This document shows positions 34,857 through 43,779 of a stretch of 64,000 nucleotides of DNA, one piece after another. Source of the stretch: Cronobacter muytjensii ATCC 51329 (GTDB taxonomy: Bacteria; Pseudomonadota; Gammaproteobacteria; Enterobacterales; Enterobacteriaceae); the NCBI RefSeq assembly GCF_001277195.1, contig NZ_CP012268.1, positions 3,844,001-3,908,000 of the forward strand. The letters are read 5' to 3'. The translations under genes were made by a program, and so were the position numbers. Below the pieces are notes generated by a model. It ran no database searches and was not told the origin of the DNA. It was given only the letters and a program-made list of their open reading frames with translations. The first letter of the stretch is position 1. Each line of letters starts with the position of its first letter.

Positions 34857-35405
34857 CTAATTTTGTTCCGCCACCAGAATTGCCTGCGTATCCGGCTCCA
34901 GCGCGCGGAAAATATGCGTCTGATCGGCGGGATAACAGATGTAATCCCCGGCGTTGAGCTCTTCCGGTGATTCCGCAAGCCCCACCAGCGCGCGCCCCTG
35001 GGTCACGATGATGTGTTCTACTGAGCCCGTCGGGTGCGGCTGCGAGAACCGTTCGCCTTCCGGCTGGGTCAGCAGCAGGTAGATATCGCGCCGCGCGCCC
35101 GGCGGACAGGTGGCCAGCAAAATCGCCTGATAATTAGCAAGCTCCGCCACAACTTTTGGCCCTTCGCCCCGGCGGATCACTTGCGTTTTGTTAACCTGCG
35201 GCTCCATCAGGCGCGCAAAAGGAATATCCAGCGCCACGCAAAGCGCCCAGAGCGTCTCCAGGCTCGGGTTGCCGTTGCCAGCCTCAAGCTGGGAAAGCGT
35301 GGATTTAGCGATCCCGGCGCGGCGGGCCACTTCGGCCAGCGATAACCCGGCGCGCGTGCGTTCGCGCACCAGGCTTTTAGCGATCACGCTGATTGGCTGT
35401 GTCAT
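34857..35405 (-). CDS. XRE-family regulator with C-terminal cupin domain
   Basis: This 182-residue protein combines an N-terminal helix-turn-helix of the XRE type (LVRERTRAGLSLAEVARRAGIAKSTLSQLEAGNGNPSLETLWALCVAL) with a C-terminal cupin (EHIIVTQGRALVGLAESPEELNAGDYICYPADQTHIFRAL). Such proteins usually control the adjacent gene in response to a small ligand. Here that is the divergent azlCD pair. I chose the ATG at 35405 because GGAG stands six bases upstream. The ATG at 35417 has no ribosome binding site and lies next to the palindrome. Confidence 0.85.
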   Translation of the reverse strand: MTQPISVIAKSLVRERTRAGLSLAEVARRAGIAKSTLSQLEAGNGNPSLETLWALCVALDIPFARLMEPQVNKTQVIRRGEGPKVVAELANYQAILLATCPPGARRDIYLLLTQPEGERFSQPHPTGSVEHIIVTQGRALVGLAESPEELNAGDYICYPADQTHIFRALEPDTQAILVAEQN

Positions 35406-35417
35406 GTATGGCTCCAT

Positions 35418-35439
35418 CGTTCGTTAAAATGAACGAACG
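35418..35439. promoter_or_regulatory. Operator-like inverted repeat in the XRE-azlCD divergent region
   Basis: CGTTCGTT (35418-35425) and AACGAACG (35432-35439) form a perfect 8-bp dyad with a 6-base spacer. A further CGTTCGTT copy lies at 35484-35491, beside a TATAAT-like -10 (35472-35477) that faces azlC. The placement suggests autoregulation and control of azlCD by the XRE-cupin protein. Confidence 0.7.
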
Positions 35440-35506
35440 TTCGCGTTGAAAATTGGCAGCGGTGTGTTCATTATAATGGTCATTCGTTCGTTATGGGTGA
35501 AAAAGT

Positions 35507-36169
35507 ATGGTGATGCAACGTTTCGCCTGCCTGAAAGGCGACATTATAAAGGCTATTGCGCTGGTCTGTCTGGCGGTCGGCGTGGTCGGCATTTCTTACG
35601 GCACGCTGGCGATGGCGTACGGTTTCGCGCTGTGGGTGCCGCTGCTGCTGTCGGTCTCTGTGCTGGCGGGCGCGTCAGAATTTATTTTTATCGGCATTGT
35701 GGCAAGCGGCGGCAGCCCGCTTGCCGCGGCGGCGGCGGGTTTGCTGGTTAACGCCCGCCATCTGCCGTTTGGCATCACGGTGCGGGATCTGGTCGGTAAA
35801 GGCGCGATGCGGCTGCTCGGCTCGCACATTATGAATGACGAAAGCGTGGTGTTCGGTTTATCGCAGGCGACGCCCGAGACGCGCAAAGCCGCCTACTGGC
35901 TGTGCGGGCTTGGCGTGGCGCTATGCTGGCCGCTCGGCGTGATTATCGGCGTGGCGATGGGCGCGCTGCTGCCCGCGCCGGAAACTATCGGCCTTGATGC
36001 GGTTTTCCCGGCAATCCTGCTGGCGCTGGTGCTGCCCGCCCTGAAGAATAAGACCACGCTTATCCGCGCGGGCAGCGGCGCGGCGCTCTCGCTCGCCGCC
36101 GTGCCGTTCGCCCCGGTAGGGCTGCCGGTGCTGCTCTCTCTGGCCGGTTTACTCATGAGGAGGAAATAA
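35507..36169 (+). CDS. azlC: AzlC-family branched-chain amino acid exporter, large subunit
   Basis: AzlC/YgaZ proteins form with AzlD/YgaH a two-part exporter of branched-chain amino acids or analogues. The 220-residue product has five to six hydrophobic segments and the family stretch ASEFIFIGIVASGGSPLAAAAAGLLVNARHLPFGITVRDLVGKG. MNDESVVFGLSQATPETRKAAYW also matches. Start choice is modest: ATG 35507 has GGTGA six bases upstream and ATG 35513 is also possible. azlD begins at the last base of its stop codon. Substrate is not shown by the sequence. Confidence 0.88.
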   Translation: MVMQRFACLKGDIIKAIALVCLAVGVVGISYGTLAMAYGFALWVPLLLSVSVLAGASEFIFIGIVASGGSPLAAAAAGLLVNARHLPFGITVRDLVGKGAMRLLGSHIMNDESVVFGLSQATPETRKAAYWLCGLGVALCWPLGVIIGVAMGALLPAPETIGLDAVFPAILLALVLPALKNKTTLIRAGSGAALSLAAVPFAPVGLPVLLSLAGLLMRRK

Positions 36170-36492
36170 TGGCGAGCACCATGATGACGCTTTCCGGTAT
36201 CGCCGTGCTTTCCGTCGGCACGTATCTGATGCGCTTTGGCGGGGCGAAGCTTGGCAATAAGCTCGCGCTGAGCGAACGCGCGCAGGCGCTGCTCTCTGAC
36301 GCGGCGACGACGCTGTTATTTGCTGTGGCGCTGGCGGCCACCTTTTATGAAGGTGAAAGCGTTGCGGGGATGGCGAGAGTACTGGGCGTGGCGTTCGCAG
36401 TCTTCCTGGCCTGGCGTAAAGCGCCTTTAATTGCGGTGATCGTCGCCGCGGCAGTGGTGACGGCGCTGCTGCGCCTGGCGGGCATGCCATAA
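36169..36492 (+). CDS. azlD: AzlD-family branched-chain amino acid exporter, small subunit
   Basis: The 107-residue product is the small partner of AzlC. It has four hydrophobic segments and the family motif GTYLMRFGGAKLGNKLALSERAQALLSDAATTLLFAVAL. It starts within the azlC stop (AATGG overlap), which guarantees paired synthesis. AGGAGGAA lies just upstream. A strong hairpin terminator begins immediately after the stop. Confidence 0.88.
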   Translation: MASTMMTLSGIAVLSVGTYLMRFGGAKLGNKLALSERAQALLSDAATTLLFAVALAATFYEGESVAGMARVLGVAFAVFLAWRKAPLIAVIVAAAVVTALLRLAGMP

Positions 36493-36496
36493 AAAA

Positions 36497-36516
36497 AGCG
36501 CCCGCAGGCGCTCTTT
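36497..36516. terminator. Terminator between azlD and the DUF1471 gene
   Basis: AGCGCC (36497-36502) and GGCGCT (36507-36512) pair around CGCA, with an A-run on the left and TCTTTC on the right. Convergent azlD and the small reverse-strand gene both end here, so it probably works both ways. Confidence 0.8.
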
Positions 36517-36530
36517 CGACAACTTCTTGA

Positions 36531-36740
36531 TTATTTGTTCAGTTCGGCGGTCATATGGACCTGGTTGCCGGTGAACGCTTCGGTGATGGTGTACGTCGCA
36601 CCGAGCTGCTCCGCCTGCGCGGCGATTTTGGCTTCAGCGCCGGAGAGCGTGGTGTCGGTCGCGGTGACGGACTGGCCAGCGAACGCGCCGAAAGCGGTAG
36701 CAAGGGTCATAACTGCAACAAAAGATTTGATAGTTTTCAT
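36531..36740 (-). CDS. Small exported DUF1471 (YhcN/BhsA/McbA) family protein
   Basis: The 69-residue product has a signal peptide (MKTIKSFVAVMTLATAFGAFA, cleavage after residue 21). A mature part of about 48 residues follows: GQSVTATDTTLSGAEAKIAAQAEQLGATYTITEAFTGNQVHMTAELNK. This is the DUF1471 pattern of small periplasmic stress or biofilm proteins such as BhsA and McbA. AAGGA lies eight bases before the ATG. I cannot tell which paralogue it is. Its role is likely in envelope stress, by family only. Confidence 0.82.
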   Translation of the reverse strand: MKTIKSFVAVMTLATAFGAFAGQSVTATDTTLSGAEAKIAAQAEQLGATYTITEAFTGNQVHMTAELNK

Positions 36741-36867
36741 GGCAATATTCCTTCAGGTCTGTTTTAAGTGAGAAGGCGCATTGCCTTCGATGTGTGTAAT
36801 ACTAGCCCTGCACACCGCAAACCAAAAGCGGAAGGATTTGCCATTGTTTGTCAGAAAAACTGAACAA

Positions 36868-37713
36868 TTATTGCCCGTTTGCATTCCCCATCATCAGGCG
36901 CTGCGGATGCGTATACACCGTGGCGCGGCCGGGGCGCGAGAAGCCCACCAGCGTCAGGTTACAGCGCGCGGCGACCTCTACCGCAAGCGTGGTGGCGGCA
37001 GAGACCGCAAAGAGGATCTCCACGCCGCAGGTGGCGGCTTTCTGCACCATTTCATAGCTGGCGCGGCTTGAAACCAATACCGCGCCCTGCTGCCAGCCTT
37101 CGCGCGCGCGGCGGCCCAGCAGTTTATCGAGCGCGACGTGACGCCCGACATCTTCATGCCCGCCGGCGATCTCGCCCTGCGGCGTGAGCCAGGCGGCGGC
37201 GTGGGTGCAGCCTGTCAGCTCGCCAACGGGCTGAACGCTCGCAAGCGCGCGCAGCGCGCCGTCGAGATTATCAAGCGCGAAAGTTTGCGTGAACGGCAGC
37301 GGCACCAGAGGCCGCACGATATCGTTCAGCTGTTCCACACCGCAGACGCCGCAGCCGGTACGCCCGGCCAGATTGCGCCGCCGCTCTTTAAGCCCCATAA
37401 AGCGACGGCTGGAAAGTTCCACCTGAATTTCGATACCATTACACCCATGGATAATATCCATGCCGTAAATTTCGTGTGAAGATTCGACAATTCCTTCCGA
37501 TAAAGAAAATCCAAGGGCGAAGATTTCCAAATCTTTGGGAGACGCCATCATCACGACGTGGGATATACCGTTGTAGACCAGCGCTACCGGCACTTCTTCC
37601 GCCAGCCAGTCCGGCTGTGTGGTGGTGAGATTCTCTCTTTTCCAGAGCGGAAGGGAACGAGCGGCGGTGACGTCGGTCACGTTTTGCAACAGTTCTGGAT
37701 GGTTCTTATTCAC
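36868..37713 (-). CDS. fdhD: Formate dehydrogenase sulfurtransferase FdhD
   Basis: FdhD transfers sulfur from IscS to the molybdenum cofactor of formate dehydrogenases, which is essential for their activity. The 281-residue product matches E. coli FdhD. The catalytic cysteines are in GRTGCGVCGVEQL (near residue 120), with GGHEDVGRHVALDKLLGRRA and SRASYEMVQKAATCGVEILFAVSAATTLAVE downstream. It is divergent from fdoG, as in E. coli, and serves the enzyme made by the neighbouring operon. Confidence 0.96.
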   Translation of the reverse strand: MNKNHPELLQNVTDVTAARSLPLWKRENLTTTQPDWLAEEVPVALVYNGISHVVMMASPKDLEIFALGFSLSEGIVESSHEIYGMDIIHGCNGIEIQVELSSRRFMGLKERRRNLAGRTGCGVCGVEQLNDIVRPLVPLPFTQTFALDNLDGALRALASVQPVGELTGCTHAAAWLTPQGEIAGGHEDVGRHVALDKLLGRRAREGWQQGAVLVSSRASYEMVQKAATCGVEILFAVSAATTLAVEVAARCNLTLVGFSRPGRATVYTHPQRLMMGNANGQ

Positions 37714-37878
37714 TTTTTATTAACCGTCTGAAACAGCCTCAGCAACATTGTGGTATTCTGTTGCGCCTAATCCCTCCTCGTTAAGAAGGGAATTACGATT
37801 GTGAACCGATGCGGCGGCATCCGCAAAAGAAAAACCATACGACTTACTTTGTGACAATGTCTGAACAAGGAGCAATCC

Positions 37879-40800
37879 ATGCAGGTCAGCAGAAGGCAGT
37901 TCTTTAAGATCTGCGCTGGCGGTATGGCAGGCACCACGGCAGCCGCACTGGGATTTGCCCCCAGCGTCGCGCTGGCGGAAACACGGCAATATAAACTGCT
38001 GCGCACCCGCGAAACCCGTAATACCTGTACGTACTGCTCCGTTGGCTGTGGGCTTTTGATGTATAGCCTCGGCGACGGCGCGAAAAACGCAAAATCCACG
38101 ATTTTCCACATCGAAGGGGATCCGGATCATCCGGTAAACCGCGGGGCGCTTTGCCCGAAAGGCGCAGGTCTGGTGGATTTTATCCATTCTGAATCCCGTC
38201 TTAAGTACCCGGAATACCGCGCGCCAGGCTCCGACAAATGGCAGCGTATCAGCTGGGAAGACGCGTTCGATCGCATCGCCAGACTGATGAAAGAAGACCG
38301 CGACGCTAACTTCATCGCGCAAAATGCTGAAGGCACCACCGTTAACCGCTGGCTCTCCACCGGTATGCTGTGCGCCTCCGCGTCAAGTAACGAAACCGGC
38401 TATTTAACCCAGAAATTTACCCGCGCCCTCGGCATGTTAGCCGTGGATAACCAGGCGCGTGTCTGACACGGACCAACGGTAGCAAGTCTTGCTCCAACAT
38501 TTGGTCGCGGTGCGATGACCAACCACTGGGTTGATATGAAGAACGCCAACCTCATCGTTGTGATGGGTGGGAACGCGGCAGAAGCGCACCCGGTGGGTTT
38601 CCGCTGGGCGATGGAAGCCAAGATCCACAATGGCGCGAAGCTTATCGTAATTGACCCGCGCTTTACGCGCACGGCGTCGGTGGCCGATTTCTATACGCCT
38701 ATCCGCTCCGGTACTGACATCGCCTTCCTGTCAGGCGTACTGCTGTACCTGCTGAACAACAACAAGTTTAACCGCGAATATGTCGAGGCTTACACCAACG
38801 CCAGCCTGATCGTGCGTGAGGATTACGGTTTCGATGACGGCCTGTTCACCGGCTACGACGCGCAAAAACGCAAATATGACAAAACCAGCTGGCACTATGA
38901 GCTGGACGAAAAAGGCTTCGCCAAACGCGATACCACGCTTTCTCATCCGCGCTGCGTCTGGAACCTGCTGAAAACGCACGTCTCCCGCTATACGCCGGAT
39001 GTGGTGGAAAATATCTGCGGTACGCCGAAAGCCGACTTCCTGAAAGTCTGCGAATACATCGCCGAAACCAGCGTGCACGACAAAACCGCGTCGTTCCTGT
39101 ATGCGCTCGGCTGGACGCAGCACTCCGTTGGTGCCCAGAACATCCGTACTATGGCTATGATCCAGCTGCTGCTGGGCAACATGGGCATGGCGGGCGGCGG
39201 CGTGAATGCGCTGCGTGGACACTCCAACATTCAGGGCCTGACCGACCTCGGCCTGCTGACCCAGAGCCTGACAGGCTACATGACGCTGCCAAGCGAAAAA
39301 CAAGCCGATCTGCAGACTTACCTGACCGCCAACACGCCGAAACCGCTGCTGGAAGGCCAGGTGAACTACTGGGGCAACTACCCGAAATTCTTCGTCTCGC
39401 TGATGAAAGCCTTCTATGGCGATAAAGCGACGGCCGAGAATAGCTGGGGCTTCGACTGGCTGCCGAAGTGGGACAAAGGCTACGACGTCCTGCAATATTT
39501 CGAGATGATGCATCAGGGCAAGGTCAACGGCTATATCTGCCAGGGCTTTAACCCGGTCGCCTCGTTCCCGAACAAAAACAAAGTGGTCGCCTCGCTTTCT
39601 AAGCTGAAATTCCTGGTGACTATCGATCCGCTCAACACCGAAACGGCCACGTTCTGGCAGAACCACGGCGAGCAGAACGATGTCGATACCGCGAGCATTC
39701 AGACCGAAGTGTTCCGCCTGCCTTCCACCTGCTTTGCTGAAGAGAACGGCTCTATCGTTAACTCTGGCCGCTGGCTGCAATGGCACTGGAAAGGTCAGGA
39801 CGCGCCGGGCGAAGCGCTGAACGACGGCGAAATCCTGGCCGGTATTTTCCTGCGCCTTCGCAAGATGTATGCCGCAGAGGGCGGCGCCTGTCCGGAACAG
39901 GTGCTCAATATGACCTGGAACTATTCGACGCCGGAAAACCCGTCGCCGGAAGAAGTGGCCATGGAGAGCAACGGTAAAGCGCTTGAGGACATCATTGACC
40001 CGGTTACCGGCAAGGTTCTGGCGAAAAAAGGCGATCAGCTTGGCACCTTCGCGCACCTGCGTGATGACGGCACGACGTCGAGCGGTTGCTGGATCTTCGC
40101 GGGGAGCTGGACGCCGGACGGCAACCAGATGGCGCGTCGCGACAACGCCGACCCGTCGGGCCTTGGCAATACGCTGGGCTGGGCATGGGCATGGCCGCTT
40201 AACCGCCGCATCCTGTATAACCGCGCCTCCGCGGACCCGCAGGGCAAACCGTGGGACCCGAAACGTCAGCTGCTGTCTTACGCCAACGGCAAGTGGGTCG
40301 GCGCCGATATTCCGGATTACAGCACCGCGCCTCCGGGCAGTGATGTCGGTCCGTTTATCATGCAGCCGGAAGGCATGGGCCGCCTGTTCGCCATCGATAA
40401 AATGGCCGAAGGCCCGTTCCCGGAACACTACGAGCCGTTCGAGACGCCGATTGGCACCAACCCGCTGCACCCGAACGTGGTGTCTAACCCGGCGGCGCGC
40501 GTGTTCAAAGGCGATCTGGAAGCGATGGGCAAAGCCGATAAATTCCCGTATGTCGGTACGACCTACCGTCTGACCGAGCATTTCCACTACTGGACCAAGC
40601 ATGCGCTGTTGAACGCCATCGCGCAGCCGGAGCAGTTTGTGGAGATTGGCGAGAAACTCGCCGGCAAGCTTGGCATCGCGCAGGGCGACACCGTGAAAGT
40701 CTCCTCCAACCGCGGCTATATCAAAGCCAAGGCGGTGGTGACCAAGCGTATTCGCACGCTTAACGTGGACGGCAAGCAGGTAGATACCATCGGCATTCCG

Positions 40801-40929
40801 ATCCACTGGGGGTACGAAGGCGTCGCGAAGAAAGGCTTTATCGCCAACACGCTGACGCCGTTTGTGGGCGACGCCAACACACAGACGCCGGAATTTAAGG
40901 CGTTCCTGGTGAACGTGGAAAAGGTGTAA
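37879..40929 (+). CDS. fdoG: Formate dehydrogenase-O selenocysteine-containing large subunit FdoG (in-frame TGA at 38464)
   Basis: FdoG oxidises formate in the periplasm at a molybdopterin centre with selenocysteine. The gene must be read as one 1016-residue protein through TGA 38464-38466 (residue 196, in NQARV-Sec-HGPTVASL), exactly as in E. coli. A Tat signal SRRQFFK lies at the N-terminus (MQVSRRQFFKICAGGMAG, cleavage near ALA-E). It is followed by the 4Fe-4S ligands CTYCSVGC. A SECIS hairpin follows the TGA. A simple caller would split it into 37879-38466 and 38515-40929. It is followed by fdoH after 12 bases. Confidence 0.97.
38464..38506 (+). promoter_or_regulatory. Selenocysteine codon and bacterial SECIS hairpin in fdoG
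   Basis: TGA (38464-38466) is followed directly by a hairpin. The outer stem GACCAA (38471-38476) pairs with TTGGTC (38501-38506). The apical stem AGCAA (38481-38485) pairs with TTGCT (38489-38493) around GTC. SelB binds such a hairpin to insert selenocysteine. The encoded residues on both sides match E. coli FdoG, so this is recoding, not a frameshift or pseudogene. Confidence 0.92.
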
Positions 40930-40941
40930 CGGAGACGACTT

Positions 40942-41844
40942 ATGGCTTATCAATCTCAAGACATTATCCGTCGTTCCGCGACTAACGGTTTCACGCCCGC
41001 GCCTCAGGCGCGGGACCACCAGCAGGAAGTGGCGAAGCTTATCGACGTGACCACCTGTATCGGCTGTAAAGCCTGTCAGGTGGCGTGCTCGGAGTGGAAC
41101 GATCTGCGTGACGAGGTCGGTCATAACGTCGGGGTGTATGACAACCCGGCGGATTTGACTGCCAAGTCATGGACCGTGATGCGCTTCTCGGAAGTCGAGC
41201 AGAACGACAAACTGGAATGGCTTATCCGCAAGGATGGCTGTATGCACTGCGCCGATCCGGGCTGCCTCAAGGCGTGTCCGTCGGAAGGGGCTATCATTCA
41301 GTATGCTAACGGCATCGTCGATTTTCAGTCTGAACAGTGCATCGGCTGCGGCTACTGCATCGCAGGCTGTCCGTTCGACGTACCGCGCCTGAACCCGGAA
41401 GATAACCGCGTCTACAAATGCACCCTGTGCGTGGATCGCGTGACCGTGGGCCAGGAGCCGGCATGCGTGAAAACCTGCCCGACCGGCGCTATCCACTTTG
41501 GCTCCAAAGAGGATATGAAACAGCTGGCCGGCGAGCGCGTGGCGGAGCTGAAAACCCGTGGTTACGAAAACGCGGGCCTGTACGATCCGGCAGGCGTTGG
41601 CGGTACGCACGTAATGTATGTGCTGCACCACAACGACAAGCCGAATCTGTATCACGGTCTGCCGGAGAACCCGGAAATCAGTGAAGCCGTTAAGTTCTGG
41701 AAAGGCATCTGGAAACCGCTCGCGGCCATCGGCTTCGCGGCGACCTTCGCAGCCAGCGTCTTCCACTACGTCGGTATCGGTCCGAACCGCGCCGAGGAAG
41801 ATGATGAAAACCTGCACCATGACGATGATGAGGTGCGTAAATGA
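40942..41844 (+). CDS. fdoH: Formate dehydrogenase-O iron-sulfur subunit FdoH
   Basis: FdoH carries electrons from FdoG to the cytochrome through four 4Fe-4S clusters. The 300-residue product shows the four cysteine motifs in order: CIGCKACQVACSEW, CMHCADPGCLKACP, CIGCGYCIAGCPF, and CTLCVDRVTVGQEPACVKTCP. A C-terminal membrane anchor (AAIGFAATFAASVFHYVGIG, near residues 255-275) holds it to the membrane with FdoI. An Asp/Glu/His-rich tail follows. It overlaps fdoI by four bases. Confidence 0.97.
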   Translation: MAYQSQDIIRRSATNGFTPAPQARDHQQEVAKLIDVTTCIGCKACQVACSEWNDLRDEVGHNVGVYDNPADLTAKSWTVMRFSEVEQNDKLEWLIRKDGCMHCADPGCLKACPSEGAIIQYANGIVDFQSEQCIGCGYCIAGCPFDVPRLNPEDNRVYKCTLCVDRVTVGQEPACVKTCPTGAIHFGSKEDMKQLAGERVAELKTRGYENAGLYDPAGVGGTHVMYVLHHNDKPNLYHGLPENPEISEAVKFWKGIWKPLAAIGFAATFAASVFHYVGIGPNRAEEDDENLHHDDDEVRK

Positions 41845-42476
41845 AAAGACGTGACACCATCGTGCGCTACAGCGCGCCAGAGCGAATCAACCACTGGATC
41901 ACCGCCTTCGCCTTCGTGCTGGCGGCGGTGAGCGGGCTGGGGTTCTTTTTCCCCTCCTTCAACTGGCTGATGAACATTCTCGGCACGCCGCAGCTGGCGC
42001 GCATCCTCCACCCCTTCGTTGGGGTGGTGATGTTCGCCTCGTTCATGCTGATGTTCCTGCGTTACTGGCACCACAACCTCATTAACCGTGACGATATTCT
42101 GTGGGCGAAAAATATCCACAAAATCGCCATGAACGAGGAAGTGGGCGATACCGGGCGCTATAATTTCGGTCAGAAGTGCGTCTTCTGGGCGGCCATCCTG
42201 CTGCTGCTGCTGCTGCTGGCAAGCGGCGTGGTTATCTGGCGTCCGTGGTTCGCGCCGATGTTCCCCATCCCGGTGATTCGCCTGGCGCTGCTGGCGCATT
42301 CATTTGCCGCGGTGGCCTTGATTGTGGTTATCATGGTGCATATTTACGCGGCCCTGTGGGTCAAAGGCACCATTACCGCCATGGTGGAAGGCTGGGTTAC
42401 CAAAACCTGGGCGAAGAAACATCACCCGCGCTGGTATCGCGAAGTGCGCGAGAAACAGGAAAAATCGACTGAATGA
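41841..42476 (+). CDS. fdoI: Formate dehydrogenase-O cytochrome b556 subunit FdoI
   Basis: FdoI is the membrane cytochrome b that passes electrons from formate to quinone. The 211-residue product has four transmembrane helices (around residues 16-38, 55-75, 110-135, 150-170). Heme-ligand histidines are in APERINHWITAFAF, LARILHPFVGVVMF and ALLAHSFAAVALIVVIMVHIYAALWVKGT. The start overlaps fdoH and the stop overlaps fdhE by four bases. The length equals that of E. coli FdoI. Confidence 0.97.
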   Translation: MKRRDTIVRYSAPERINHWITAFAFVLAAVSGLGFFFPSFNWLMNILGTPQLARILHPFVGVVMFASFMLMFLRYWHHNLINRDDILWAKNIHKIAMNEEVGDTGRYNFGQKCVFWAAILLLLLLLASGVVIWRPWFAPMFPIPVIRLALLAHSFAAVALIVVIMVHIYAALWVKGTITAMVEGWVTKTWAKKHHPRWYREVREKQEKSTE

Positions 42477-43402
42477 GTATTCGCATCATCCCGCAAGACC
42501 AGCTGGAGAAGAGCGATAAACGCACGGCGGAAGTGATTCCGCCGTTATTGTTCCCCAGACTGAAAAACCTGTATAACCGCCGCGCCGCCCGTCTGCGCGA
42601 GCTGGCTGAAAACAACCCTCTGGGCGATTACCTGCGTTTTGCCGCGCTGATCGCACATGCCCAGGAAGTGGTGCTGTATGACCACCCGCTGGAGATGGAT
42701 TTAACGGCCCGCATTAAAGCAGCGGCGGAACAGGGCAAACCCCCGCTGGATATTCACGTGCTGCCGCGCGATGCGCACTGGCAGAAGCTGTTGCAGTCGC
42801 TGATTGCCGAGCTGAAGCCGGAGATGAGCGGCCCGGCGCTGGCGGTTATCGAGAATCTCGAAAAAGCCTCCGCGCAGGAGCTGGAAGCGATGGCAAGCGC
42901 GCTGTTCAGCGCTGACTTCAGCGCGGTAAGCAGCGATAAAGCGCCGTTTATCTGGGCCGCGCTCTCGCTCTACTGGGCGCAGATGGCAAGCCTCATTCCC
43001 GGCAAAGCCCGTGCGGAATATGGCGAAGCGCGGCAGTTCTGCCCGGTCTGCGGCAGCATGCCGGTTTCAAGCATGGTGCATATCGGCTCAAGCCAGGGGC
43101 TGCGCTACCTGCACTGCAATCTGTGCGAAACGGAATGGCACGTGGTGCGCATCAAGTGCAGCAACTGCGAGCAGACCCGCGATCTGCACTACTGGTCACT
43201 GGAGAGCGAGCAGGCGTCGATCAAAGCCGAAAGCTGCGGCGACTGCGGCACTTACCTGAAAATTCTCTACCAGGAAAAAGACCCGAACGTCGAAGCGGTA
43301 GCGGATGACCTGGCCTCGCTGGTGCTTGACGCCCGCATGGAGCAAGAAGGCTTCGCCCGAAGCTCCATCAACCCGTTCCTGTTCCCCGGCGAAGGCGAGT
43401 AA
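42473..43402 (+). CDS. fdhE: Formate dehydrogenase accessory protein FdhE
   Basis: FdhE is a rubredoxin-like iron protein needed for assembly of the respiratory formate dehydrogenases, binding the FdoG/FdnG subunits before export. The 309-residue product matches E. coli FdhE. It has four CxxC motifs in its C-terminal half: CPVCGSMPV, CNLCETEW, CSNCEQTR and CGDCGTY. It starts within the fdoI stop codon, so maturation factor and enzyme are coupled. A hairpin follows the stop. Confidence 0.96.
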   Translation: MSIRIIPQDQLEKSDKRTAEVIPPLLFPRLKNLYNRRAARLRELAENNPLGDYLRFAALIAHAQEVVLYDHPLEMDLTARIKAAAEQGKPPLDIHVLPRDAHWQKLLQSLIAELKPEMSGPALAVIENLEKASAQELEAMASALFSADFSAVSSDKAPFIWAALSLYWAQMASLIPGKARAEYGEARQFCPVCGSMPVSSMVHIGSSQGLRYLHCNLCETEWHVVRIKCSNCEQTRDLHYWSLESEQASIKAESCGDCGTYLKILYQEKDPNVEAVADDLASLVLDARMEQEGFARSSINPFLFPGEGE

Positions 43403-43409
43403 CTTGCCT

Positions 43410-43436
43410 GTAGCCCGCGCTTTCAGGGCGGGCTAC
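43410..43436 (+). terminator. Hairpin after fdhE
   Basis: GTAGCCCGC (43410-43418) and GCGGGCTAC (43428-43436) form a perfect 9-bp stem, with a 9-base loop. TTCACTTCTCCC follows instead of a clean T-run. It stands 8 bases after the fdhE stop and probably marks the end of the formate dehydrogenase transcript. Confidence 0.65.
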
Positions 43437-43779
43437 TTCACTTCTCCCTGAAACAACATCACGATTAAGCGTTCCGAAGCCAGGGCTGAAATCACGCGCT
43501 GTGGGCCTCTGGCGATGGCGCGCGGCAACGCACGCGCAGGCCCCGGATCATTAAGAAGGGTTTGTAACGGCCCGGGTAAAGATTTCCGTTTCAATAAAGA
43601 GCATATCGCCTACGCCACTGAACGGTGTTAGCCCCACAGAAAAGTACGTCAACGGCGTACCATTAACGCAACACGCTGGCGTGTCGAAACATGCGCGGCA
43701 ACGTTTGCACAAGGGGAATTTCCCTTCTGCGGGCCGCCTTCTGGAATGATTTTTACTGTGACATCATCGGGACAAATAT
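43437..43779. other. Gene-free stretch between fdhE and the AraC regulator
   Basis: This region between fdhE and the convergent araC-type gene shows no credible gene. A GC-rich patch around 43503-43543 has distant GGGCCT/AGGCCC arms. I see no promoter, operator or repeat that I could defend. Confidence 0.5.

Noticed and set aside
38515..40929. A separate gene starting at the ATG at 38515 after the stop in fdoG
   Set aside because: The residues between TGA and this ATG (HGPTVASLAPTFGRGA) continue the FdoG sequence and a SECIS hairpin is present. It is the second part of a selenoprotein gene, not a new gene.
38731..41124. A 797-residue open frame on the reverse strand opposite fdoG and fdoH
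   Set aside because: It is an antisense shadow of GC-rich coding sequence. Its translation is rich in Arg, His and Val, with no domain I recognise, while the forward strand encodes conserved proteins.
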